A stretch of 64,000 bases of DNA. It comes from Auanema rhodensis. Taxonomy: Eukaryota > Nematoda > Chromadorea > Rhabditida > Rhabditidae. Both the position numbers and the translations under genes were made by a program. This document shows, piece after piece, positions 24,465-36,559 of the stretch. Within the stretch, counting starts at the first letter, position 1. Each line of letters starts with the position of its first letter. Location of the stretch: contig OZ059900.1 of NCBI GenBank assembly GCA_964057225.1, forward strand, positions 4,846,501 to 4,910,500. Direction: 5' to 3'. The notes beneath the pieces were generated by a model. That model searched no databases. It was not told where the DNA came from and saw only the letters and a list, made by a program, of their open reading frames with translations.

Positions 24465-24639
24465 AGTTACAAATCAAGATCACTTTCTTTGGATACTTAG
24501 GTGGTATGCTACCTGTTCACAAAAAATTGGAAGTCCTGGTTACCATGCATCAAACCCATTAAGATTGTGTTTCTAGACTAATATGACCATGGGAAATTCA
24601 TTTAAGTTCACAGTATTCTTTTATCTTTAACGGTATCCG
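24465..24639 (+). repeat. 175-bp monomer with a 1-bp deletion, first
   Basis: The consensus 'ggtatagctacc' reads 'ggtatgctacc', one base short, which shifts the array phase by one. It is one of only two length changes in the window. The other, at 29,568-29,742, lies exactly one duplication unit away, so a single deletion event explains both. Confidence 0.95.
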
Positions 24640-26015
24640 AGTTACAAATCAAGATCACTTTCTTTGGATACTTAGGTGGTATAGCTACCTGTTCACAAAA
24701 AATTGGAAGTCCTGGTTACCTTGCATCAAACCCATTAAGATTGTGTTTCTAGACTAATATGACCATGGGAAATTCATTTAAGTTCACAGTATTCTTTTAT
24801 CTTTAACGGTATCCGAGTTACAAATCAAGATCACTTTCTTTGGATACTTAGGTGGTATAGCTACCTGTTCACAAAAAATTGGAAGTCTTGGTTACCATGC
24901 ATCAAACACAATACGATAGTGTTTCTAGACTAATATGACCATGAGAAATTCATTTAAGTTTACAGTATTCTTCTATCTTTAACGGTATCCGAGTTACAAA
25001 TCAAGATCACTTTCTTTGGATACTTAGGTGGTATAGCTACCTGTTCACAAAAAATTGGAAGTCTTGGTTACCATGCATCAAACACAATACGATAGTGTTT
25101 CTAGACTAATATGACCATGGGAAATTCATTTAAGTTCACAGTATTCTTTTATCTTTAACGGTATCCGAGTTACAAATCAAGATCACTTTCTTTGGATACT
25201 TAGGTGGTATAGCTACCTGTTCACAAAAAATTGGAAGTCTTGGTTACCATGCATCAAATCCTTTGAGATAGTGTTTCTAGACTAATATAACCATGGGGAC
25301 TTCATCAAATTTCACAGTATTCTTCTATCTTCAACGGTATCCGAGTTACAAATCAAGATCACTTTCTTTGGATACTTAGGTGGTATAGCTACCTGTTCAC
25401 AAAAAATTGGAAGTCCTGGTTACCATGCATCAAACCCATTAAAATTGTGTTTCTAGACTAATATGACCATGGGAAATTCATTTAAGTTTACAGTATTCTT
25501 CTATCTTTAACGGTATCCGAGTAACAAATCAAGATCACTTTCTTTGGATACTTAGGTGGTATAGCTACCTGTTCACAAAAAATTGGAAGTTTTGGTTACC
25601 ATGCATCAAATCCTTTAAGATAGTGTTTCTAGACTAATATAACCATGGGGACTTCATCAAATTTTACAGTATTCTTCTATCTTTAACGGTATCCGAGTTA
25701 CAAATCAAGATCACTTTCTTTGGATACTTAGGTGGTATAGCTACCTGTTCACAAAAAATTGGAAGTCCTGGTTACCATGCATCAAACCCATTAAAATTGT
25801 GTTTCTAGACTAATATGACCATGGGAAATTTATTTAAGTTCACAGTATTCTTTTATCTTCAACGGTATCCGAGTTACAAATCAAGATCACTTTCTTTGGA
25901 TACTTATGTGGTATAGCTACCTGTTCACAAAAAATTGGAAGTCTTGGTTACCATGCATCAAATCCTTTAAGATAGTGTTTCTAGACTAATATAACCATGG
26001 GGACTTCATCAAATT

Positions 26016-29000
26016 TCACAGTATTCTTCTATCTTTAACGGTATCCGAGTTACAAATCAAGATCACTTTCTTTGGATACTTAGGTGGTATAGCTACCTGT
26101 TCACAAAAAATTGGAAGTCCTGGTTACCATGCATCAAACCCATTAAAATTGTGTTTCTAGACTAATATGACCATGGGAAATTTATTTAAGTTCACAGTAT
26201 TCTTTTATCTTCAACGGTATCCGAGTTACAAATCAAGATCACTTTCTTTGGATACTTATGTGGTATAGCTACCTGTTCACAAAAAATTGGAAGTCTTGGT
26301 TACCATGCATCAAATCCTTTAAGATAGTGTTTCTAGACTAATATAACCATGGGGACTTCATCAAATTTCACAGTATTCTTCTATCTTTAACGGTATCCGA
26401 GTTACAAATCAAGATCACTTTCTTTGGATACTTAGGTGGTATAGCTACCTGTTCACAAAAAATTGGAAGTCCTGGTTACCATGCATCAAACCCATTAAAA
26501 TTGTGTTTCTAGACTAATATGACCATGGGAAATTTATTTAAGTTCACAGTATTCTTTTATCTTCAACGGTATCCGAGTTACAAATCAAGATCACTTTCTT
26601 TGGATACTTATGTGGTATAGCTACCTGTTCACAAAAAATTGGAAGTCTTGGTTACCATGCATCAAATCCTTTAAGATTGTGTTTCTAGACTAATATGACC
26701 ATGGGAAATTCATTTAAGTTCACAGTATTCTTCTATCTCTAACGGTATCCGAGTTACAAATCAAGATCACTTTCTTTGGATACTTAGGTGGTATAGCTAC
26801 CTGTTCACAAAAAATTGGAAGTCTTGGTTACCATGCATCAAACACAATACGATAGTGTTTCTAGACTAATATGACCATGAGAAATTCATTTAAGTTTACA
26901 GTATTCTTCTATCTTTAACGGTATCCGAGTTACAAATCAAGATCACTTTCTTTGGATACTTAGGTGGTATAGCTACCTGTTCACAAAAAATTGGAAGTCT
27001 TGGTTACCATGCATCAAACCCATTAAGATTGTGTTTCTAGACTAATATGACCATGGGAAATTCATTTAAGTTCACAGTATTCTTTTATCTTTAACGGTAT
27101 CCGAGTTACAAATCAAGATCACTTTCTTTGGATACTTAGGTGGTATAGCTACCTGTTCACAAAAAATTGGAAGTCCTGGTTACCATGCATCAAACCCATT
27201 AAGATTGTGTTTCTAGACTAATATGACCATGATGACTTCATTGAAATTCACAGTATTCTTCTATCTTCAACGGTATCCGAGTTACAAATCAAGATCACTT
27301 TCTTTGGATACTTAGGTGGTATAGCTACCTGTTCACAAAAAATTGGAAGTCTTGGTTACCATGCATCAAACCCATTAAGATTGTGTTTCTAGACTAATAT
27401 GACCATGGGAAATTTATTTAAGTTCACAGTATTCTTTTATCTTTAACGGTATCCGAGTTACAAATCAAGATCACTTTCTTTGGATACTTAGGTGGTATAG
27501 CTACCTGTTCACAAAAAATTGGAAGTCCTGGTTACCATGCATCAAACCCATTAAGATTGTGTTTCTAGACTAATATGACCATGGGAAATTCATTTAAGTT
27601 TACAGTATTCTTCTATCTTTAACGGTATCCGAGTTACAAATCAAGATCACTTTCTTTGGATACTTAGGTGGCATAGCTACCTGTTCACAAAAAATTGGAA
27701 GTCCTGGTTACCATGCATCAAACCCATTAAGATTGTGTTTCTAGACTAATATGACCATGGGAAATTTATTTAAGTTCACAGTATTCTTTTATCTTCAACG
27801 GTATCCGAGTTACAAATCAAGATCACTTTCTTTGGATACTTATGTGGTATAGCTACCTGTTCACAAAAAATTGGAAGTCTTGGTTACCATGCATCAAATC
27901 CTTTAAAATAGTGTTTCTAGACTAATATAACCATGGGGACTTCATCAAATTTCACAGTATTCTTCTATCTTTAACGGTATCCGAGTTACAAATCAAGATC
28001 ACTTTCTTTGGATACTTAGGTGGTATAGCTACCTGTTCACAAAAAATTGGAAGTCCTGGTTACCATGCATCAAACCCATTAAGATTGTGTTTCTAGACTA
28101 ATATGACCATGGGAAATTTATTTAAGTTCACAGTATTCTTTTATCTTCAACGGTATCCGAGTTACAAATCAAGATCACTTTCTTTGGATACTTAGGTGGT
28201 ATAGCTACCTGTTCACAAAAAATTGGAAGTCCTGGTTACCATGCATCAAACCCATTAAGATTGTGTTTCTAGACTAATATGACCATGGGAAATTCATTTA
28301 AGTTCACAGTATTCTTCTATCTTTAACGGTATCCGAGTTACAAATCAAGATCACTTTCTTTGGATACTTAGGTGGTATAGCTACCTGTTCACAAAAAATT
28401 GGAAGTCCTGGTTACCATGCATCAAACCCATTAAGATTGTGTTTCTAGACTAATATAACCATGGGAAATTCATTTAAGTTCACAGTATTCTTCTATCTTT
28501 AACGGTATCCGAGTTACAAATCAAGATCACTTTCTTTGGATACTTAGGTGGTATAGCTACCTGTTCACAAAAAATTGGAAGTCCTGGTTACCATGCATCA
28601 AACCCATTAAGATTGTGTTTCTAGACTAATATGACCATGGGAAATTCATTCAAGTTCACAGTATTCTTCTATCTTTAACGGTATCCGAGTTACAAATCAA
28701 GATCACTTTCTTTGGATACTTATGTGGTATAGCTACCTGTTCACAAAAAATTGGAAGTCTTGGTTACCATGCATCAAATCCTTTAAGATAGTGTTTCTAG
28801 ACTAATATAACCATGGGGACTTCATCAAATTTCACAGTATTCTTCTATCTTTAACGGTATCCGAGTTACAAATCAAGATCACTTTCTTTGGATACTTAGG
28901 TGGTATAGCTACCTGTTCACAAAAAGTTGGAAGTCCTGGTTACCATGCATCAAACCCATTAAGATTGTGTTTCTAGACTAATATGACCATGGGAAATTCA

Positions 29001-31249
29001 TTTAAGTTCACAGTATTCTTCTATCTTTAACGGTATCCGAGTTACAAATCAAGATCATTTTCTTTGGATACTTAGGTGGTATAGCTACCTGTTCACAAAA
29101 AATTGGAAGTCCTGGTAACCATGCATCAAACCCATTAAGATTGTGTTTCTAGACTAATATGACCATGGGAAATTTATTTAAGTTCACAGTATTCTTTTAT
29201 CTTCAACGGTATCCGAGTTACAAATCAAGATCACTTTCTTTGGATACTTATGTGGTATAGCTACCTGTTCACAAAAAATTGGAAGTCTTGGTTACCATGC
29301 ATCAAATCCTTTAAGATAGTGTTTCTAGACTAATATAACCATGGGGACTTCATCAAATTTCACAGTATTCTTCTATCTTTAACGGTATCCGAGTTACAAA
29401 TCAAGATCACTTTCTTTGGATACTTAGGTGGTATAGCTACCTGTTCACAAAAAATTGGAAGTCCTGGTTACCATGCATCAAACCCATTAAGATTGTGTTT
29501 CTAGACTAATATAACCATGGGAAATTCATTTAAGTTCACAGTATTCTTCTATCTTTAACGGTATCCGAGTTACAAATCAAGATCACTTTCTTTGGATACT
29601 TAGGTGGTATGCTACCTGTTCACAAAAAATTGGAAGTCCTGGTTACCATGCATCAAACCCATTAAGATTGTGTTTCTAGACTAATATGACCATGGGAAAT
29701 TCATTTAAGTTCACAGTATTCTTTTATCTTTAACGGTATCCGAGTTACAAATCAAGATCACTTTCTTTGGATACTTAGGTGGTATAGCTACCTGTTCACA
29801 AAAAATTGGAAGTCCTGGTTACCTTGCATCAAACCCATTAAGATTGTGTTTCTAGACTAATATGACCATGGGAAATTCATTTAAGTTCACAGTATTCTTT
29901 TATCTTTAACGGTATCCGAGTTACAAATCAAGATCACTTTCTTTGGATACTTAGGTGGTATAGCTACCTGTTCACAAAAAATTGGAAGTCTTGGTTACCA
30001 TGCATCAAACACAATACGATAGTGTTTCTAGACTAATATGACCATGAGAAATTCATTTAAGTTTACAGTATTCTTCTATCTTTAACGGTATCCGAGTTAC
30101 AAATCAAGATCACTTTCTTTGGATACTTAGGTGGTATAGCTACCTGTTCACAAAAAATTGGAAGTCTTGGTTACCATGCATCAAACACAATACGATAGTG
30201 TTTCTAGACTAATATGACCATGGGAAATTCATTTAAGTTCACAGTATTCTTTTATCTTTAACGGTATCCGAGTTACAAATCAAGATCACTTTCTTTGGAT
30301 ACTTAGGTGGTATAGCTACCTGTTCACAAAAAATTGGAAGTCTTGGTTACCATGCATCAAATCCTTTGAGATAGTGTTTCTAGACTAATATAACCATGGG
30401 GACTTCATCAAATTTCACAGTATTCTTCTATCTTCAACGGTATCCGAGTTACAAATCAAGATCACTTTCTTTGGATACTTAGGTGGTATAGCTACCTGTT
30501 CACAAAAAATTGGAAGTCCTGGTTACCATGCATCAAACCCATTAAAATTGTGTTTCTAGACTAATATGACCATGGGAAATTCATTTAAGTTTACAGTATT
30601 CTTCTATCTTTAACGGTATCCGAGTAACAAATCAAGATCACTTTCTTTGGATACTTAGGTGGTATAGCTACCTGTTCACAAAAAATTGGAAGTTTTGGTT
30701 ACCATGCATCAAATCCTTTAAGATAGTGTTTCTAGACTAATATAACCATGGGGACTTCATCAAATTTTACAGTATTCTTCTATCTTTAACGGTATCCGAG
30801 TTACAAATCAAGATCACTTTCTTTGGATACTTAGGTGGTATAGCTACCTGTTCACAAAAAATTGGAAGTCCTGGTTACCATGCATCAAACCCATTAAAAT
30901 TGTGTTTCTAGACTAATATGACCATGGGAAATTTATTTAAGTTCACAGTATTCTTTTATCTTCAACGGTATCCGAGTTACAAATCAAGATCACTTTCTTT
31001 GGATACTTATGTGGTATAGCTACCTGTTCACAAAAAATTGGAAGTCTTGGTTACCATGCATCAAATCCTTTAAGATAGTGTTTCTAGACTAATATAACCA
31101 TGGGGACTTCATCAAATTTCACAGTATTCTTCTATCTTTAACGGTATCCGAGTTACAAATCAAGATCACTTTCTTTGGATACTTAGGTGGTATAGCTACC
31201 TGTTCACAAAAAATTGGAAGTCCTGGTTACCATGCATCAAACCCATTAA
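26016..31249 (+). repeat. 29-monomer (5,103-bp) tandem duplication, copy 2
   Basis: Second copy. The match to copy 1 runs on to about 31,249, where the monomer at 31,151 reads 'cattaagattg' and copy 1's counterpart at 26,048 reads 'cattaaaattg'. The repeated markers include the 1-bp deletion (about 29,610), 'ggtaaccatg' (about 29,115) and 'accttgcatc' (29,821). Apparent identity over 5 kb means a very recent event, or an assembly duplication. Confidence 0.9.
29568..29742 (+). repeat. 175-bp monomer with a 1-bp deletion, second
   Basis: Same 'tatgctacc' deletion as at 24,465-24,639, exactly 5,103 bp downstream and with the same neighbours. From here to the window end monomer starts sit two bases ahead of the initial 176-bp register. 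Confidence 0.95.
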
Positions 31250-32900
31250 GATTGTGTTTCTAGACTAATATAACCATGGGAAATTCATTTAAGTTCACAG
31301 TATTCTTCTATCTTTAACGGTATCCGAGTTACAAATCAAGATCACTTTCTTTGGATACTTAGGTGGTATAGCTACCTGTTCACAAAAAATTGGAAGTCTT
31401 GGTTACCATGCATCAAACACAATACGATAGTGTTTCTAGACTAATATGACCATGGGAAATTCATTTAAGTTCACAGTATTCTTTTATCTTTAACGGTATC
31501 CGAGTTACAAATCAAGATCACTTTCTTTGGATACTTAGGTGGTATAGCTACCTGTTCACAAAAAATTGGAAGTCCTGGTTACCTTGCATCAAACCCATTA
31601 AGATTGTGTTTCTAGACTAATATGACCATGGGAAATTCATTTAAGTTCACAGTATTCTTTTATCTTTAACGGTATCCGAGTTACAAATCAAGATCACTTT
31701 CTTTGGATACTTAGGTGGTATAGCTACCTGTTCACAAAAAATTGGAAGTCTTGGTTACCATGCATCAAACACAATACGATAGTGTTTCTAGACTAATATG
31801 ACCATGAGAAATTCATTTAAGTTTACAGTATTCTTCTATATTTAACGGTATCCGAGTTACAAATCAAGATCACTTTCTTTGGATACTTAGGTGGTATAGC
31901 TACCTGTTCCCAAAAAATTGGAAGTCTTGGTTACCATGCATCAAACACAATACGATAGTGTTTCTAGACTAATATGACCATGGGAAATTCATTTAAGTTC
32001 ACAGTATTCTTTTATCTTTAACGGTATCCGAGTTACAAATCAAGATCACTTTCTTTGGATACTTAGGTGGTATAGCTACCTGTTCACAAAAAATTGGAAG
32101 TCTTGGTTACCATGCATCAAATCCTTTGAGATAGTGTTTCTAGACTAATATAACCATGGGGACTTCATCAAATTTCACAGTATTCTTCTATCTTCAACGG
32201 TATCCGAGTTACAAATCAAGATCACTTTCTTTGGATACTTAGGTGGTATAGCTACCTGTTCACAAAAAATTGGAAGTCCTGGTTACCATGCATCAAACCC
32301 ATTAAAATTGTGTTTCTAGACTAATATGACCATGGGAAATTCATTTAAGTTTACAGTATTCTTCTATCTTTAACGGTATCCGAGTAACAAATCAAGATCA
32401 CTTTCTTTGGATACTTAGGTGGTATAGCTACCTGTTCACAAAAAATTGGAAGTTTTGGTTACCATGCATCAAATCCTTTAAGATAGTGTTTCTAGACTAA
32501 TATAACCATGGGGACTTCATCAAATTTTACAGTATTCTTCTATCTTTAACGGTATCCGAGTTACAAATCAAGATCACTTTCTTTGGATACTTAGGTGGTA
32601 TAGCTACCTGTTCACAAAAAATTGGAAGTCCTGGTTACCATGCATCAAACCCATTAAAATTGTGTTTCTAGACTAATATGACCATGGGAAATTTATTTAA
32701 GTTCACAGTATTCTTTTATCTTCAACGGTATCCGAGTTACAAATCAAGATCACTTTCTTTGGATACTTATGTGGTATAGCTACCTGTTCACAAAAAATTG
32801 GAAGTCTTGGTTACCATGCATCAAATCCTTTAAGATAGTGTTTCTAGACTAATATAACCATGGGGACTTCATCAAATTTCACAGTATTCTTCTATCTTTA
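29742..32900 (+). repeat. 10-monomer repeat at 1,760-bp offset in X'
   Basis: The marker 'accttgcatc' at 29,821 recurs at 31,581, and 'agtaac' plus 'agtttt' at 30,623 recur at 32,383, both 1,760 bp apart. The order between them (C', C, B', A', 'agtaac'-B, A', 'tatgtgg'-B, A, C) is the same. The second copy carries private changes ('ttctatatt' near 31,840, 'ttcccaaaa' near 31,910). The period equals that of the 10-monomer duplication in zone X, and several of the same monomers are involved. Confidence 0.75.
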
Positions 32901-34142
32901 ACGGTATCCGAGTTACAAATCAAGATCACTTTCTTTGGATACTTAGGTGGTATAGCTACCTGTTCACAAAAAATTGGAAGTCCTGGTTACCATGCATCAA
33001 ACCCATTAAGATTGTGCTTCTAGACTAATATAACCATGGGAAATTCATTTAAGTTCACAGTATTCTTCTATCTTTAACGGTATCCGAGTTACAAATCAAG
33101 ATCACTTTCTTTGGATACTTAGGTGGTATAGCTACCTGTTCACAAAAAATTGGAAGTCTTGGTTACCATGCATCAAACACAATACGATAGTGTTTCTAGA
33201 CTAATATGACCATGGGAAATTCATTTAAGTTCACAGTATTCTTTTATCTTTAACGGTATCCGAGTTACAAATCAAGATCACTTTCTTTGGATACTTAGGT
33301 GGTATAGCTACCTGTTCACAAAAAATTGGAAGTCTTGGTTACCATGCATCAAATCCTTTGAGATAGTGTTTCTAGACTAATATAACCATGGGGACTTCAT
33401 CAAATTTCACAGTATTCTTCTATCTTCAACGGTATCCGAGTTACAAATCAAGATCACTTTCTTTGGATACTTAGGTGGTATAGCTACCTGTTCACAAAAA
33501 ATTGGAAGTCCTGGTTACCATGCATCAAACCCATTAAAATTGTGTTTCTAGACTAATATGACCATGGGAAATTCATTTAAGTTTACAGTATTCTTCTATC
33601 TTTAACGGTATCCGAGTAACAAATCAAGATCACTTTCTTTGGATACTTAGGTGGTATAGCTACCTGTTCACAAAAAATTGGAAGTTTTGGTTACCATGCA
33701 TCAAATCCTTTAAGATAGTGTTTCTAGACTAATATAACCATGGGGACTTCATCAAATTTTACAGTATTCTTCTATCTTTAACGGTATCCGAGTTACAAAT
33801 CAAGATCACTTTCTTTGGATACTTAGGTGGTATAGCTACCTGTTCACAAAAAATTGGAAGTCCTGGTTACCATGCATCAAACCCATTAAGATTGTGTTTC
33901 TAGACTAATATGACCATGGGAAATTCATTTAAGTTCACAGTATTCTTCTATCTTCAACGGTATCCGAGTTACAAATCAAGATCACTTTCTTTGGATACTT
34001 AGGTGGTATAGCTACCTGTTCACAAAAAATTGGAAGTCCTGGTTACCATGCATCAAACCCATTAAGATTGTGTTTCTAGACTAATATGACCATGGGAAAT
34101 TCATTTAAGTTCACAGTATTCTTCTATCTTCAACGGTATCCG

Positions 34143-34846
34143 AGTTACAAATCAAGATCACTTTCTTTGGATACTTAGGTGGTATAGCTACCTGTTCACA
34201 AAAAATTGGAAGTCTTGGTTACCATGCATCAAATCCTTTGAGATAGTGTTTCTAGACTAATATAACCATGGGGACTTCATCAAATTTCACAGTATTCTTC
34301 TATCTTCAACGGTATCCGAGTTACAAATCAAGATCACTTTCTTTGGATACTTAGGTGGTATAGCTACCTGTTCACAAAAAATTGGAAGTCTTGGTTACCA
34401 TGCATCAAACACAATACGATAGTGTTTCTAGACTAATATGACCATGGGAAATTCATTTAAGTTTACAGTATTCTTCTATCTTTAACGGTATCCGAGTAAC
34501 AAATCAAGATCACTTTCTTTGGATACTTAGGTGGTATAGCTACCTGTTCACAAAAAATTGGAAGTCTTGGTTACCATGCATCAAATCCTTTGAGATAGTG
34601 TTTCTAGACTAATATAACCATGGGGACTTCATCAAATTTCACAGTATTCTTCTATCTTCAACGGTATCCGAGTTACAAATCAAGATCACTTTCTTTGGAT
34701 ACTTAGGTGGTATAGCTACCTGTTCACAAAAAATTGGAAGTCTTGGTTACCATGCATCAAACACAATACGATAGTGTTTCTAGACTAATATGACCATGGG
34801 AAATTCATTTAAGTTTACAGTATTCTTCTATCTTTAACGGTATCCG
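34143..34846 (+). repeat. 2-monomer (352-bp) duplication with a hybrid junction
   Basis: Units B', C are followed by hybrid-B', C. The hybrid at 34,495-34,670 starts with 'agtaac' like the monomer at 34,847 but continues 'tcttgg' and 'atcctttgag' like the one at 34,143. The switch lies between monomer positions 5 and 72. It is the smallest clear duplication in the window with a readable junction. Confidence 0.75.
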
Positions 34847-36559
34847 AGTAACAAATCAAGATCACTTTCTTTGGATACTTAGGTGGTATAGCTACCTGTT
34901 CACAAAAAATTGGAAGTTTTGGTTACCATGCATCAAATCCTTTAAGATAGTGTTTCTAGACTAATATAACCATGGGGACTTCATCAAATTTTACAGTATT
35001 CTTCTATCTTTAACGGTATCCGAGTTACAAATCAAGATCACTTTCTTTGGATACTTAGGTGGTATAGCTACCTGTTCACAAAAAATTGGAAGTCCTGGTT
35101 ACCATGCATCAAACCCATTAAAATTGTGTTTCTAGACTAATATGACCATGGGAAATTTATTTAAGTTCACAGTATTCTTTTATCTTCAACGGTATCCGAG
35201 TTACAAATCAAGATCACTTTCTTTGGATACTTATGTGGTATAGCTACCTGTTCACAAAAAATTGGAAGTCTTGGTTACCATGCATCAAATCCTTTAAGAT
35301 AGTGTTTCTAGACTAATATAACCATGGGGACTTCATCAAATTTCACAGTATTCTTCTATCTTTAACGGTATCCGAGTTACAAATCAAGATCACTTTCTTT
35401 GGATACTTAGGTGGTATAGCTACCTGTTCACAAAAAATTGGAAGTCCTGGTTACCATGCATCAAACCCATTAAGATTGTGTTTCTAGACTAATATAACCA
35501 TGGGAAATTCATTTAAGTTCACAGTATTCTTCTATCTTTAACGGTATCCGAGTTACAAATCAAGATCACTTTCTTTGGATACTTAGGTGGTATAGCTACC
35601 TGTTCACAAAAAATTGGAAGTCTTGGTTACCATGCATCAAACCCATTAAGATTGTGTTTCTAGACTAATATAACCATGGGAAATTCATTTAAGTTCACAG
35701 TATTCTTCTATCTTTAACGGTATCCGAGTTACAAATCAAGATCACTTTCTTTGGATACTTAGGTGGTATAGCTACCTGTTCACAAAAAATTGGAAGTCTT
35801 GGTTACCATGCATCAAACACAATACGATAGTGTTTCTAGACTAATATGACCATGGGAAATTCATTTAAGTTCACAGTATTCTTTTATCTTTAACGGTATC
35901 CGAGTTACAAATCAAGATCACTTTCTTTGGATACTTAGGTGGTATAGCTACCTGTTCACAAAAAATTGGAAGTCTTGGTTACCATGCATCAAATCCTTTG
36001 AGATAGTGTTTCTAGACTAATATAACCATGGGGACTTCATCAAATTTCACAGTATTCTTCTATCTTCAACGGTATCCGAGTTACAAATCAAGATCACTTT
36101 CTTTGGATACTTAGGTGGTATAGCTACCTGTTCACAAAAAATTGGAAGTCCTGGTTACCATGCATCAAACCCATTAAAATTGTGTTTCTAGACTAATATG
36201 ACCATGGGAAATTCATTTAAGTTTACAGTATTCTTCTATCTTTAACGGTATCCGAGTAACAAATCAAGATCACTTTCTTTGGATACTTAGGTGGTATAGC
36301 TACCTGTTCACAAAAAATTGGAAGTTTTGGTTACCATGCATCAAATCCTTTAAGATAGTGTTTCTAGACTAATATAACCATGGGGACTTCATCAAATTTT
36401 ACAGTATTCTTCTATCTTTAACGGTATCCGAGTTACAAATCAAGATCACTTTCTTTGGATACTTAGGTGGTATAGCTACCTGTTCACAAAAAATTGGAAG
36501 TCCTGGTTACCATGCATCAAACCCATTAAAATTGTGTTTCTAGACTAATATGACCATGG

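Larger units (their letters stand above)
20913..26015 (+). repeat. 29-monomer (5,103-bp) tandem duplication, copy 1
   Basis: Copy 1 of a near-perfect tandem duplication. All private markers I checked recur exactly 5,103 bp later: 'tatctctaac' (21,631), 'atgatgacttcattg' (about 22,126), 'ggcatagc' (22,568), 'ttaaaatag' (about 22,800), 'tcattcaag' (about 23,545), 'aaaagttgg' (about 23,820), 'atcattttc' (about 23,952), 'ggtaaccatg' (about 24,012), the 1-bp deletion (about 24,507) and 'accttgcatc' (24,718). I saw no difference between the copies. The unit has 28 monomers of 176 bp and one of 175 bp. The junction lies somewhere in 26,016-26,146, where both sources are identical. Confidence 0.92.
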
